From: Caballeronia glathei
GTDB lineage: Bacteria > Pseudomonadota > Gammaproteobacteria > Burkholderiales > Burkholderiaceae
Reading direction: 5' to 3'
Assembly (NCBI RefSeq): GCF_000698595.1
Contig: NZ_JFHC01000004.1
Location: 124,001 to 188,000 of the forward strand
DNA: 64,000 nt
The position numbers and the translations under genes are program-made. Each line of letters begins with the position of its first letter. Position 1 is the first letter of the stretch. The notes beneath the pieces were generated by a model. It saw nothing but the letters and a program-made list of their open reading frames with translations, did no database searches and was not told where the DNA came from. Positions 9,111 to 18,481 of the stretch are shown here, piece by piece.

Positions 9111-9236
9111 CGCTTCCTGGGGTGGCGGTCGTCGGGCCCGCTCGCGTGCGCAAGCGGGACGTCGGCGTATGGTATCGCGCGCGGGCGCCGCCGTTAAGAC
9201 CGCAGCAACCCTCGCGCGCCGCCCGGCCCGCCTGCC

Positions 9237-10496
9237 CTATAGTCCGGCGTACACCGGATAGCGCCGGCACAACGCGCCCACCCGCTCGCGCACGCGCGCC
9301 TCGACCTGCGCGTTGCCGATGTCGTCGAGCACGTCGCAGACGAGCGTCGCGGTGAGCGCGGCATCCGCTTGCCCGAAGCCGCGCGTCGTGATGGCAGGCG
9401 TGCCGATGCGGATGCCGCTCGTCACGAACGGCGACTGCGGATCGTTCGGCACCGCGTTCTTGTTGACCGTGATGTGCGAGCGTCCGAGCGCGGCATCCGC
9501 GTCCTTGCCCGTGATGCCGCGCGCGATCAGGCTCACGAGGAACAGATGGTCGTCGGTGCCGCCGGACACCACGTCGTAGCCGCGCTCCCTGAACACCGCG
9601 ACCATCGCGCGCGCATTCGCCAGGGTCTGCCGCTGATACTCGACGAACTCCGCGCCGAGCGCCTCCCTGAACGCGACCGCCTTCGCCGCGATCACGTGCA
9701 TGAGCGGCCCGCCCTGCGTGCCCGGGAAGACCATCGAGCTGAGCTTCTTTTCGATCTCCTCGTTCGCCTTCGCGAGAATCAGCCCGCCGCGCGGACCGCG
9801 CAGCGTCTTGTGCGTCGTGGTCGTGACGACGTCCGCGAAAGGCAGCGGATTCGGATAGAGCCCCGCTGCCACGAGCCCCGCGACATGCGCCATATCCACG
9901 AACAGGTACGCGCCGACGCGGTCCGCGATCGCGCGAAAACGCGCGAAGTCGAGCACGCGCGAATACGCCGAGAAGCCCGCGACGATCATCCTCGGCCGAT
10001 GTTCGAGCGCGAGGCGCTCGAGTTCGTCGTAGTCGATCAGGCCGCTCGCCGTATCGACGCCATACTGCAACGCGCGATAGAGCTTCCCTGAGAACGACAC
10101 CTTCGCGCCGTGCGTGAGATGGCCGCCGTGCGCGAGGCTCATGCCGAGAATCGTGTCGCCCGGCGAGAGCAGCGCCATGTAGACGGCCGCGTTCGCCTGC
10201 GATCCGCTGTGCGGCTGGACGTTCGCATAGCCGGCGCCAAAGAGGCGCTTCGCGCGTTCGATCGCAAGCGACTCCACCACGTCGACATGCTCGCACCCGC
10301 CGTAATAGCGCTTGCCCGGATAGCCTTCCGCGTACTTGTTGGTGAGCACCGAGCCCTGCGCCTCGAGCACGCGCGGGCTCGCATAGTTCTCGGACGCGAT
10401 CAGCTCGATATGTTCTTCCTGACGCCGGCGCTCGCGACGCATCGCGTCGGCGAGATCCGGATCGAATCCTGCAATGGTTTGCTCCGCTGAAAACAC
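9237..10496 (-). CDS. glyA: serine hydroxymethyltransferase (glycine/sarcosine-linked copy)
   Basis: 419 residues, the normal length for GlyA. The PLP lysine is K230 in [14 protein letters not shown], and SENYAS (35-40), [13 protein letters not shown] (55-67) and DMAHVAG (201-207) line the cofactor and folate sites. The enzyme interconverts serine plus tetrahydrofolate with glycine plus methylene-tetrahydrofolate in the cytoplasm. The start is the GTG at 10496 with GGAGAGG upstream; the open frame runs 24 codons further but those codons are unlike GlyA. Being 68 bp after the creatinase gene and in the same direction, it looks like the specialised copy that handles glycine and one-carbon units from sarcosine rather than the housekeeping gene; that is inference from context. 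Confidence 0.93.
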   Translation of the reverse strand: MFSAEQTIAGFDPDLADAMRRERRRQEEHIELIASENYASPRVLEAQGSVLTNKYAEGYPGKRYYGGCEHVDVVESLAIERAKRLFGAGYANVQPHSGSQANAAVYMALLSPGDTILGMSLAHGGHLTHGAKVSFSGKLYRALQYGVDTASGLIDYDELERLALEHRPRMIVAGFSAYSRVLDFARFRAIADRVGAYLFVDMAHVAGLVAAGLYPNPLPFADVVTTTTHKTLRGPRGGLILAKANEEIEKKLSSMVFPGTQGGPLMHVIAAKAVAFREALGAEFVEYQRQTLANARAMVAVFRERGYDVVSGGTDDHLFLVSLIARGITGKDADAALGRSHITVNKNAVPNDPQSPFVTSGIRIGTPAITTRGFGQADAALTATLVCDVLDDIGNAQVEARVRERVGALCRRYPVYAGL

Positions 10497-10564
10497 TGGA
10501 CCTCTCCTGCTTCGTTCATGCCTGATGCGTCGCGCGGCTGCCGCCGCACGACGGGCCGGACCGC

Positions 10565-11776
10565 TCACGCCGCGATGATGTTCTTCTCGGGGCCGTACGG
10601 AAAGCCGGTGATGTTGGTGGCGCCCTTCTCGCCGATCACGAGGATGTCGTGCTCGCGATAGCCGCCCGCGCCCGGCAGCCCTTGCGGGAGCATGATCATC
10701 GGTTCCATCGAGACGACCATGTTCGGCTCGAGCACCGTCTCGATGTCCTCGCGCAGTTCGAGCCCCGCTTCGCGCCCGTAGTAGTGCGACAGCACGCCGA
10801 ACGAATGCCCGTAGCCGAACGTACGGTATTTCAGCAGGCCGTATTCGGCGTAGATCTTGTTCAGTTCATGCGCGATGTCGCAGCAGCGCGCACCCGGCTT
10901 GATGAGCGCAAGCCCCGCCTCGTGCACTTCGACGTTGACCTTCCAGAGGCGCAGGTGCTCGTCGGTGCAGTGATCGAAGAACATCGTGCGTTCGAGCGCC
11001 GTGTAGTAGCCCGCGATCATCGAAAAGCAGTTCAGGCTCAGGATGTCGCCCTTTTGCACCTTGCGCGTCGTGACCGGGTTGTGCGCGCCGTCCGTGTTGA
11101 TGCCGGACTGGAACCACGTCCACGTGTCCATCAGTTCGGAATGCGGGTAGCGGCGCGCGATCTCGCGCACCATCGCCTCCGTGGAAGCCAGCGCGACTTC
11201 GTGTTCGGGCACGCCTTCATGCACGGCGGCCGCAAGCGCGGCGCCGCCGACGTCGCACACCGCCGCGCCGTTCGTGATGACCTCGATTTCCTCGGCGGAC
11301 TTGATCATGCGCATGCGCATCGTCTGCGCGCTGATATCGACGAACTGCGCGTCGGGGAGCGCTGCCTTCAGCCTCGCGAGCGTCTCGACCGGCATCTGGT
11401 CGAACTCCACGCCCACGCGCCCGCGATTGCCGATCTCGCCCTGCACCGCGCGAAAGAAATTGTCGCGCTGCCAGTCCGTGTAGACGACGTTGTAGTCGCC
11501 TACCGTGCGGCGCCACGGCTGTCCGCCGTCGATGTTCGCGCTGATCGACACGACCTTCTTCGGCGTGACGACGAGCCCGTACTTGCGGCCGAACGAGCAG
11601 TACAGAAAGTCCGCGTAGTAGTTGATGTTGTGATACGAGGTGAACAGCACCGCATCGATGTTCTCGCGCGCCATCAGCTCGCGCAGCTTCGTCTGGCGGT
11701 TTGCGCATTCGGCGTCCGAGAACGTGTGCGGCACTTTCTCGCCGTTCTCGATGCGGATCAGGTTCTCCATTTTCAT
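10565..11776 (-). CDS. creatinase (creatine amidinohydrolase)
   Basis: 403 residues, exactly the length of Pseudomonas creatinase, which hydrolyses creatine to sarcosine and urea. Three catalytic residues known from that enzyme fall at identical numbers here: H232 (GAHNP), E262 (ALERT) and E358 (SMEPM). The N-terminal [20 protein letters not shown] segment is also characteristic. It has the pita-bread fold shared with aminopeptidase P but lacks the metal ligands of that family, as expected. The start at 11776 has AAGGAGCG upstream. It is flanked by a GbdR-like regulator and glyA on the same strand, which supports a creatine-to-glycine route; the sarcosine oxidase needed between them is not in the window. 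Confidence 0.92.
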   Translation of the reverse strand: MKMENLIRIENGEKVPHTFSDAECANRQTKLRELMARENIDAVLFTSYHNINYYADFLYCSFGRKYGLVVTPKKVVSISANIDGGQPWRRTVGDYNVVYTDWQRDNFFRAVQGEIGNRGRVGVEFDQMPVETLARLKAALPDAQFVDISAQTMRMRMIKSAEEIEVITNGAAVCDVGGAALAAAVHEGVPEHEVALASTEAMVREIARRYPHSELMDTWTWFQSGINTDGAHNPVTTRKVQKGDILSLNCFSMIAGYYTALERTMFFDHCTDEHLRLWKVNVEVHEAGLALIKPGARCCDIAHELNKIYAEYGLLKYRTFGYGHSFGVLSHYYGREAGLELREDIETVLEPNMVVSMEPMIMLPQGLPGAGGYREHDILVIGEKGATNITGFPYGPEKNIIAA

Positions 11777-11914
11777 TCACTCGCTCCTTGGTGACAGGTG
11801 ATTTCCCGTGAGCCAATGGTAGGAGTTCGGCGATTCTGAACATTTCCGCATTCGACGCCGCCCTTTGCAAATTCGACGGCAAGGGTTTTCACCGACACAG
11901 CGGAAAAAGGTCCG

Positions 11915-12955
11915 CTAGAGCGCGTTCTGATAGCGCCTGCGATCGGCGCTCGGGGAGATCTGGAACTGCGCCTTGTAGCGCGTGGCGAAGTGCGTGGTGG
12001 AAGCGAAGCCGGTGCGCGCGCAGACCTCCTCCAGCGGCTTGGACGTCCGGTAGAGCAGCTGGCGCGCGCGCAGCAGGCGAATCTCGATGTACGCCTGCGC
12101 GGGCGTCTTGCCGAGCCGCTCGTGAAACCAGCGTTCGAGCTGCCGCTGCGACACCTTGATGTACGCCGCAATCTCCGCCACCGAGAGCGCTTCCTCGACG
12201 TTGCTCTCCATGTACTGAAGCGCCTCTTCGAGTTTCGCGTGCTCGGCGCCCATGTACTGGCGCAGCGACGTGCGCTGGCGCTGCTCGTGGCTGCGCCGTT
12301 CCGCGACGAGCAGTTCGAGCACGCGCGCGGCAAGCGAGCGGCTGCCGGGCGCGGTGCCGAGCAGATGCACCATCAGGTCGAGCGGCGCGATGCCGCCGCT
12401 GCACGTATAGCGGTCGCGATCCACTTCATACAGGCGGTTGGAGACGGTCAGGCGCGGAAACTGCTCGACGAGCGTGTCCTGGTCCTCCCAGTGGATCGTG
12501 CATCGATAGCCGTTCAGGAGCCCCGCGCGCGCGAGAAAATAGCTGCCCGTGTCGAGGCCGCCGAGCGCCGTGCCCCGGCGCGCCTGCAGCCGCAGCCAGT
12601 CGAGCACCGCGCCGATGCCCTTGCGCGGAATCGGATTGGGACCGACGACGAAGACCGCGTCGAACGCGTCGCTGCCGGCCATCGCCGCATCGGGGACGAC
12701 GCGGATGCCGTCGCTCGAACGCACGATTTCGCCGCCGGCGCCGAGCAGCTGATAGTCGTACACCCGCCGCCCGACGACCATGTTCGCGATGCGCAGCGGA
12801 TCGACGGCCGCGCTGAGCGCGATCAGCGAGAAATCGTCGAGCAGCAGGAAGCCGTATTTCGTCACGCGCAGATCGTGCATGCCGTCGGTCGTCTGGATGT
12901 CGGGTGACTGTGACACGGTGAAAGCGCGCGAAGCGTGGGCGAAGGGTTCGTGCAT
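11915..12955 (-). CDS. GlxA/GbdR-type AraC-family transcriptional regulator
   Basis: 346 residues. The N-terminal 200 residues form a DJ-1/PfpI (GATase1-like) domain containing FLLLDDFSLIALSAAVDPLR and GLDTGSYFLARAGLL followed by TIHWE, which is the pattern of GbdR and its relatives that sense glycine betaine, dimethylglycine, carnitine or related ligands. The C-terminal 100 residues are two AraC helix-turn-helix motifs (SVAEIAAYIKVSQRQLERWF and GFASTTHFATRYK). The start was placed at the ATG at 12955 because the further open frame contains no family-like sequence. The gene sits just upstream of creatinase and glyA on the same strand, so it is the likely activator of that block, with creatine or sarcosine a plausible ligand. 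Confidence 0.85.
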   Translation of the reverse strand: MHEPFAHASRAFTVSQSPDIQTTDGMHDLRVTKYGFLLLDDFSLIALSAAVDPLRIANMVVGRRVYDYQLLGAGGEIVRSSDGIRVVPDAAMAGSDAFDAVFVVGPNPIPRKGIGAVLDWLRLQARRGTALGGLDTGSYFLARAGLLNGYRCTIHWEDQDTLVEQFPRLTVSNRLYEVDRDRYTCSGGIAPLDLMVHLLGTAPGSRSLAARVLELLVAERRSHEQRQRTSLRQYMGAEHAKLEEALQYMESNVEEALSVAEIAAYIKVSQRQLERWFHERLGKTPAQAYIEIRLLRARQLLYRTSKPLEEVCARTGFASTTHFATRYKAQFQISPSADRRRYQNAL

Positions 12956-13053
12956 TCTAGTACGGAGAAAGTGTAGCCGGCTCGCTCGCTCCAGTAGACT
13001 TGGCGGGTCATTCATCCAACGCGTGAAGCAGGGCATCGCCGTTTCGCAATCTC

Positions 13054-14475
13054 GTGAACTCAACCGGAAACTTTCGCATCACCGCAGCCGTCGTCGCCAG
13101 CGCCCTGTTCATGCAGAACATGGACGGCACGATCGTCGCAACCGCGCTTCCCGCGATGGCGCGCGACCTGGGCGTCGACCCCGTGCATCTGAGCAGCGCC
13201 ATTACCGCGTATCTCGTCGCGCTGACGGTCTTCATTCCGGCGAGCGGCTGGGTAGCCGACCGCTTCGGCGCGCGGCGCGTGTTCATGTGGGCCATCGCCA
13301 CGTTCACGCTGGCCTCCATCGCGTGCGCGGCCGCGACGAGCCTGCCCGAGCTGATCGCCGCGCGCATCGCGCAGGGACTCGGCGGCGCGATGATGGTGCC
13401 GGTCGGGCGCCTGATCCTCTTTCGGGGCGTGAAGCGCGAGGAATTGCTGCAGGCCACCACGTGGCTCACCATGCCCGCGCTGATCGGTCCGCTGCTGGGC
13501 CCGCCGCTCGGCGGCTTTCTCACCGACGCGCTCTCGTGGCGCAGCATCTTCTGGGTCAACGTGCCGGTGGGCGTCGCCGGTCTTGTGCTGACATGGCGGC
13601 TCCTGCCGCCGTCCCGGCCCGAAGCGCCCGCCCCGCCCGACGTGCGCGGCATGCTGCTCGTCGGCGGGTCGCTCACGCTCTTCATGATCGGCATCGAAAG
13701 CGCGGGGCGCGGCGTGCTGCCGGATGCGCTGCCGTGGGTATGCGCCGCGGCGGGCGTGCTGCTCTTCGGCGTCGCCGTGCGGCATTGCCTGCGCGTCGAG
13801 AATCCCGCCGTCGACTTCGCGCTGCTGTCGATTCCCACCTTCCACGCGGCGACCATCGCGGGCAGCCTCTTTCGCGCGGGCGCGGGTGCGCTGCCGTTCC
13901 TCGTGCCGCTCACGCTGCAGGCGGGGTTCGGCTATAGCGCATCGGCAAGCGGGCTCGTCACGTTCGCGAGCGCGCTCGGCTCGTTCTGCATGCGCCCGAT
14001 GACGGCCCTCGCCCTGCGGCGCTTCTCCGTGCGAACGGTGCTGTGCGCGGGCAGCGTCTCGTTCGCGGTGGTGCTCGCGATCTGCTCGACGATGTCGCAG
14101 GCATGGCCCGCGAGCGCGATCTTCGTGCTGCTGCTCATCGGCGGACTGAGCCGCTCGCTCAGTTTCGCGACGATGGGCGCGCTCGCATTCGCCGACGTGC
14201 CCCGGCAGAAGCTGGCCGCGGCGACCTCGTTTCAGGGCACCGCGCAGCAGTTGATGAAGGCGGTCGGCGTCACGGTCGCGGCCGGCACGATCCAGGTCAC
14301 GATGCTCATGTCCGGCAACGCGCACGCCGAGCGCTGGCAGCTCGCCTGCGCGTTTCTCGTGACCGCGCTGATAGTGATCGCGTCGTGGCCGATGTTCGCG
14401 CGGCTTTCGCAGGACGCGGGCGCTGGCATCTCGGCGTCGGGGCGCAAGCCGGCGAGCCATACGGAAGCGCGGTGA
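13054..14475 (+). CDS. MFS transporter, DHA2 (14-helix multidrug) family
   Basis: 473 residues with 13-14 hydrophobic segments. Helix 1 contains MQNMDGTIVATALPAMARDL, the DHA2 motif D1, followed by GWVADRFGARRVF (motif A) and LIGPLLGPPLGGFLTD (motif C), which marks a drug:H+ antiporter. It most resembles EmrB/HsrA-type exporters. The start is a GTG at 13054 with a weak ribosome binding site; no ATG fits before helix 1. It is divergent from the GbdR-like regulator, 98 bp away, but nothing suggests a functional link. Confidence 0.82.
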   Translation: MNSTGNFRITAAVVASALFMQNMDGTIVATALPAMARDLGVDPVHLSSAITAYLVALTVFIPASGWVADRFGARRVFMWAIATFTLASIACAAATSLPELIAARIAQGLGGAMMVPVGRLILFRGVKREELLQATTWLTMPALIGPLLGPPLGGFLTDALSWRSIFWVNVPVGVAGLVLTWRLLPPSRPEAPAPPDVRGMLLVGGSLTLFMIGIESAGRGVLPDALPWVCAAAGVLLFGVAVRHCLRVENPAVDFALLSIPTFHAATIAGSLFRAGAGALPFLVPLTLQAGFGYSASASGLVTFASALGSFCMRPMTALALRRFSVRTVLCAGSVSFAVVLAICSTMSQAWPASAIFVLLLIGGLSRSLSFATMGALAFADVPRQKLAAATSFQGTAQQLMKAVGVTVAAGTIQVTMLMSGNAHAERWQLACAFLVTALIVIASWPMFARLSQDAGAGISASGRKPASHTEAR

Positions 14476-14502
14476 CGGCTGCGCTGCCTCGTCGCCATCG
14501 GC

Positions 14503-14772
14503 TCAGACGAAGAGCGATTTGATCCCGCCGACCGTCGCCGCAGCCGCGACCCACTTGCCGGCCGTGTAGAAGCCGTCGGTGTTGGCCGCCGCTGCTTCGG
14601 GCCGCTCGAGGCCGAGCGTGCCGTAAGCGAACGACTTGAGCGCGGACGGTTCGGCGAATTGTTCGGTTGATTTTTGCGTGCCGCTGCCGCTATCCGGCGA
14701 CTCCCTGGCCCGCGATGCGCCGTCACGCATCGCCGGTTGGCAGGCGGATGTCGTTGCGTTGCCGATCTGCAT
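14503..14772 (-). CDS. hypothetical protein, 89 residues
   Basis: A short frame beginning MQIGNATTSACQPAMRDG and ending AAAATVGGIKSLFV. The ATG at 14772 has GAGGAAACG upstream, which is better than the upstream alternatives. The middle is polar and serine-rich; the C-terminal 30 residues (GKWVAAAATVGGIKSLFV) are weakly hydrophobic. No signal peptide or known domain. It lies between a convergent MFS gene and a divergent transglycosylase gene. Confidence 0.5.
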   Translation of the reverse strand: MQIGNATTSACQPAMRDGASRARESPDSGSGTQKSTEQFAEPSALKSFAYGTLGLERPEAAAANTDGFYTAGKWVAAAATVGGIKSLFV

Positions 14773-14900
14773 TGGACGTTTCCTCACCAGATTCAATCGA
14801 CGGTAGTACGGCAAGCGCGCCGGCAAGCTTGACGCGCTCCCGCTTACCGAGTCTTGCATCGAGTGGATGCGTGCCGCCCGGAAGCTTACAACCGCATGAT

Positions 14901-14928
14901 TTGCAAGGATTTTTTGTATCGGTATAAT
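14901..14928 (+). promoter_or_regulatory. sigma-70 type promoter of the lytic transglycosylase gene
   Basis: TTGCAA at 14901-14906 and a perfect TATAAT at 14923-14928 are separated by 16 bp in a locally AT-rich patch. Transcription would start near 14935, leaving a 5' leader of about 20 nt before the ATG at 14956. This is the clearest promoter in the window. Confidence 0.75.
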
Positions 14929-14955
14929 GCGAGCGTCTTCAGTTGCCTTATTGCC

Positions 14956-15507
14956 ATGCGCCGATTACTGTTCCTGCTGGTTCTCTCGCTCAGCCTGACG
15001 CAAGCCGTCGGCGCGCAGGAGAACGCACAACAGGACCGGAAAGAAAGCACGGATCAACAGGACCAGACGGAACGGCAGGCGAGCCGTCAGATATCGCGGC
15101 TCATCTCCGAGAAGTTCGGTATCGCGCGTGTGAAGGCCGAGCAGATTTCAGCGTCCGTGATGTCCGCAGCATCGAAGTATTCCCTTCCTCCCGCGCTCCT
15201 CCTCGCGATCATCTCCATCGAGTCCCGCTTCAAGGAAAAAGCGCGAGGTGCGAACGGCGCCACCGGCCTGATGCAGGTCGTGCCGAGCGCGCACAAGCGG
15301 CTCGTGAGAAACGTCGATCTCACCGAGGCGGATGCCAACATCGAAGCGGGCTCCGCCATCCTGCACGGTTACATTCAGTCCGCACAGGGCGACGTCGGCG
15401 CCGCGCTCAAGAGCTATGGCGGATCGAAGGCCTACGCCGAAAAGGTCAGCCTGCGCGCGAAGAGCTTCGAACCCGCCGCCCCATCCCGCGACGACGCGGG
15501 CAAGTAA
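14956..15507 (+). CDS. lytic transglycosylase, SLT domain
   Basis: 183 residues. A signal peptide (MRRLLFLLVLSLSLTQAVGA, cleavage after about 20) is followed by a glutamine-rich linker and an SLT domain from about residue 65. The catalytic glutamate is E89 in AIISIESRFKEKA, and GANGATGLMQVVP (98-110) is the conserved substrate-groove motif. The enzyme cleaves peptidoglycan glycan strands in the periplasm, forming 1,6-anhydro ends. The start was chosen at the ATG before the signal peptide; longer frames would cross the promoter at 14901-14928. At this size it is a small, stand-alone transglycosylase of the type seen beside secretion systems, but none is present here. Confidence 0.85.
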   Translation: MRRLLFLLVLSLSLTQAVGAQENAQQDRKESTDQQDQTERQASRQISRLISEKFGIARVKAEQISASVMSAASKYSLPPALLLAIISIESRFKEKARGANGATGLMQVVPSAHKRLVRNVDLTEADANIEAGSAILHGYIQSAQGDVGAALKSYGGSKAYAEKVSLRAKSFEPAAPSRDDAGK

Positions 15508-15645
15508 GCTCCCTCCTTCCTCCGCATCCGCGCCTGGCGCGCGAAGCTACATGCCGCACCCGGCGTCGCAAGCGACGTGCACTGCCGTTTCACATCTCGG
15601 CATGACACCGCGGCACGAGAGGCCAGGCCGCCACGCATGCGATGC

Positions 15646-15966
15646 TTACCACGCCGGCTGCGGATACGCGTACGGCTGAGCCGGACCGCACGGCACATAC
15701 GCACGGCGGTAGTCATCGAAACAATAGCCCGCCGGCGGCGCGGGCTGCGCGTAGACCGGTTGTGCATACACGGGCTGGGAGTAGACGGGCGCCGCGTAGA
15801 CCGGCGCCGCGTTCGCGACCGATCCCACCAGCGCACCCAGCACCGCTCCGCCGATCAGCGCACCGGCAATGGCGCCACCATCGCCACCGCCGTAACCGTG
15901 CGCGAAGGCCGGTCCCGCTACCGACAAACTGCCGATCATCAAAAAGGCTACTGCTGCGCGTTTCAT
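15646..15966 (-). CDS. secreted glycine-zipper protein with PVYAQ repeats
   Basis: 106 residues. A signal peptide (MKRAAVAFLMIGSLSVAGPAFA) precedes a glycine zipper GGAIAGALIGGAVLGALVG (residues 31-49), a segment that usually inserts into or packs against a membrane. The tail contains repeated units of PVYAA, PVYSQ and PVYAQ, then GYCFDDYRRAYVPCG with two cysteines and a proline/tyrosine-rich end. Such proteins are common in Burkholderiaceae and are thought to sit in the outer membrane or periplasm, without known function. GGAGAAACTC precedes the ATG at 15966. Confidence 0.65.
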   Translation of the reverse strand: MKRAAVAFLMIGSLSVAGPAFAHGYGGGDGGAIAGALIGGAVLGALVGSVANAAPVYAAPVYSQPVYAQPVYAQPAPPAGYCFDDYRRAYVPCGPAQPYAYPQPAW

Positions 15967-16153
15967 GAGTTTCTCCAGATCCCGATCGTCGGGACGTGAA
16001 GGCATATTAAGTGGCTCGCGAAGAAATAACTGCTGCAGTTGGTAACCATAGATTTCAGCGGAAACATGCGCGGCGCTTCAAGGAGCGTGTATTCGCAAGC
16101 GCTCGCGTGCAGCGAGAGCGCGGAAGCACGAAGACACGCGTAACGCGTCGTAA

Positions 16154-16717
16154 GGACCCGCGGAAAGCGCCGTCAACACGCAAGGCGCGATCTTCCAGGC
16201 GGGCAATGCGCTCTCGCTCTACGAACCGCCGCGTGCACAGCGCGTCGGCGACGTGCTCACGATCCGCCTCGCAGAAACCTATCAGGGCAGCGATTCCGCG
16301 GACGCCGCCGCGAACCTCGCGAGCAGCATCAGCGCGGAGGCCGCCGACAAGTCGACGGGCGCCGCGGCCCGCCTCGCCCGCCTCTTCAACGTCGGCTCGG
16401 CAAGCACGAGCTTCAAGGACGAAGGCAATACGAAGAACGCGAGCGCGATGTCCGGCACGCTCGCGGCATCGGTGATCGGCACGCTTCCTTCGGTCAACCT
16501 GATCGTCGCGGGCGACAAGATGATCGCGATGAGCGGCAATCAGGACAGGCTGCGCCTTTCGGGCATCGTGAACCCGAAGGACATCGAGACGGGCAACTAC
16601 GTGCCGTCGAACAAGGTGGCGAACGCGCGCATCGAACAGGCAGGCGTCGGCATGCTGGCCGACTCCACGACGATGGGCTGGCTGCAACGTCTCTTCATGA
16701 GCGTGCTGACTTTCTAG
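16154..16717 (+). pseudogene. flgH: flgH remnant (flagellar L-ring protein), N-terminus missing
   Basis: From 16154 the frame reads GAIFQAGNALSLYEPPRAQR then VGDVLTIRLAETY, QAGVG and a C-terminal GWLQRLFMSVLTF; together with VIGTLPSVNLIVAGDK and RLSGIVNPKDIETGNYV this is clearly FlgH, the outer-membrane L-ring lipoprotein. The frame is closed by TAA at 16151-16153, and no signal peptide, lipobox or start codon lies in front of the homologous part; the first usable start is the GTG at 16253, inside the conserved domain. About 40-50 N-terminal residues are therefore missing. No other flagellar gene is nearby. It is most likely a decayed, displaced copy. Confidence 0.75.
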
Positions 16718-16732
16718 CACGCCCGTGTATTT

Positions 16733-17470
16733 CTACGCACACCATGCGGCGCGCTCGGCCGCGCCGGTCTCGCCCTGCGGCACGAAGATGTAGCCCTGCC
16801 CCCACACCGTCTGCACGTAGCGCGGCTCGGACGGATCGGTTTCGAGCAGCCTGCGCAGGCGCCAGATCGAGACGTCGAGACTGCGGTCGCGATACGTGCC
16901 CGCCTGCCCGCGCAGCTTCTCGTTGAGTTGCGAGCGCGTGAGCACCGTCATCTCGTTCTTCACGAAAATCTTGAGCGTAGCGAACTCGCCCGAACGCAGC
17001 GGCACGCGCTCGCCGTTGCGGCGCAGCTCGCGCGCGGCGAAATCGACTTCGAACGGACCGAACCGGTACGGCGGACGATTCTCCGGCGCGCCGGGAACGG
17101 CCGCGTCGCGCCGCCTGAGCACCGTGCGGATGCGCGCGACGAGTTCGCGCGGATCGAACGGCTTGGCGAGATAGTCGTCGGCGCCGAGGTCGAGGCCGAT
17201 CACGCGATCGATCACGTCGGAGCGCGCGGTGAGAAAGATCACGGGAATGTCGTCGCCGGTGCCGCGCAGCTCACGCAGCGCGCTGATGCCGTCCTGCTCG
17301 GGCATCATCACGTCGAGCACCACGATCGAGGGGCGCTCGGCATCGAGCCGGCGTTTCAGGCTCGCGCCGTCGTGCAGCACGGAGACCGCGTATCCGTGGC
17401 CTTGAAGATATTCGCGAACGAGGTCGCGCACTACGGGGTCGTCGTCGACGATCAGGACATGATGAGTCAT
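16733..17470 (-). CDS. OmpR-family response regulator (orphan)
   Basis: 245 residues. Receiver domain with acidic pocket DDD (9-11), phosphorylatable D53 in VVLDVMMP, and the switch lysine in YLAKPFDP; C-terminal winged helix from about residue 145 ending with YVQTVWGQGYIFVP, typical of OmpR/PhoB. It would bind DNA as a phosphorylation-driven dimer. The ATG at 17470 was chosen at the conserved N-terminus. It has no adjacent kinase on its own strand but is a close paralogue of the regulator at 17741, which is transcribed divergently 270 bp away and has a kinase. It overlaps nothing; the flgH remnant ends 15 bp beyond its stop codon. Confidence 0.88.
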   Translation of the reverse strand: MTHHVLIVDDDPVVRDLVREYLQGHGYAVSVLHDGASLKRRLDAERPSIVVLDVMMPEQDGISALRELRGTGDDIPVIFLTARSDVIDRVIGLDLGADDYLAKPFDPRELVARIRTVLRRRDAAVPGAPENRPPYRFGPFEVDFAARELRRNGERVPLRSGEFATLKIFVKNEMTVLTRSQLNEKLRGQAGTYRDRSLDVSIWRLRRLLETDPSEPRYVQTVWGQGYIFVPQGETGAAERAAWCA

Positions 17471-17740
17471 GCGATCGATTTTAAGATGCAGTGCCACTTT
17501 TTCGTGACACCGAATCCTTTCCCTATCTTTCCTTTTTCCACACTGCCGGGATGCATGCCTCCTTACGGCCGCCGCTCTCGCCGGTCATGCAAACCATCGT
17601 TTGAGCCTATAAATAAAGGGGCTTTCTGATGCGCCGCCGGGAACAACCGACGTTCGCCGCACAACACTTCGTAAGAAATGGTAACGCACGCGCGAGGGCC
17701 TGAAAGGAATAATTTCGCGATGCGCGACTAGAATTTCGGG

Positions 17741-18481
17741 ATGACTACATCGGTACTGATCGTCGACGACGATCCAGTGGTGCGCGATCTGCTGTGCCGC
17801 TTTCTCAGAACCCGCGGGCTCGACGTCTCCGTGCTTCACGATGGCAGCGGCCTGCGGCGGCGGCTCGAACTCGAGCGGCCGTCGATCGTCGTGCTCGACA
17901 TCATGATGCCGGACACGGACGGCCTGCGTGCGCTCGAACAATTGCGCGCGGCGGGCGACGATATCCCGGTGATCTTCGTGACCGCATGCGGCAGCGTGAC
18001 GGACACGGTGACGGGCCTCGAAGCCGGCGCGGACGACTATCTCGCCAAGCCCTTCGACCCGCGCGAGCTGTTCGCGCGCATCGAAACGGTGCTGCGGCGG
18101 CGCGAACCGGCAGCGACGAGCAAACCGGAAGCACGCGCGCGGCAGCGCTTCGGGCGCTTCGAACTCGACTTCGTCACGCGCGCGCTCATCACCGACGACG
18201 AGCGCATGCCCTTGCGCGACAGCGAGTTCGCGCTGCTGAAGGTGTTCATCAAGCATCCGTACAAGGTGCTCTCGCGCGTGCTGATTCACGATCTGGTCCA
18301 TCGCGACGACATCGCGTTCCGGGAGCGCAGTCTCGACGTGCCGATCTGGCGCCTGCGCCGCCTCATCGAAGACGATCCCTCGCATCCGCGCCATGTGCAG
18401 ACGGTGCGCGGACAGGGCTATGTCTTCGTTCCCGATGCGAATGGCGCTGCCTTCGACGCAGCGGGCGCACAGCACCGATGA
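17741..18481 (+). CDS. OmpR-family response regulator with cognate kinase
   Basis: 246 residues with receiver (D9-D11 pocket, D53 in VVLDIMMP, YLAKPFDP lysine) and winged-helix output domain ending GQGYVFVP. It shares long blocks with the divergent regulator at 16733, including DDDPVVRDL near the start, ERPSIVVLD and GADDYLAKPFDPREL, so the two arose by duplication. The stop codon overlaps the kinase start (ATGA at 18478-18481). No Shine-Dalgarno sequence precedes the ATG; a TAGAAT at 17729-17734 would put the transcription start close to the ATG, so the message may be leaderless. Confidence 0.88.
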   Translation: MTTSVLIVDDDPVVRDLLCRFLRTRGLDVSVLHDGSGLRRRLELERPSIVVLDIMMPDTDGLRALEQLRAAGDDIPVIFVTACGSVTDTVTGLEAGADDYLAKPFDPRELFARIETVLRRREPAATSKPEARARQRFGRFELDFVTRALITDDERMPLRDSEFALLKVFIKHPYKVLSRVLIHDLVHRDDIAFRERSLDVPIWRLRRLIEDDPSHPRHVQTVRGQGYVFVPDANGAAFDAAGAQHR

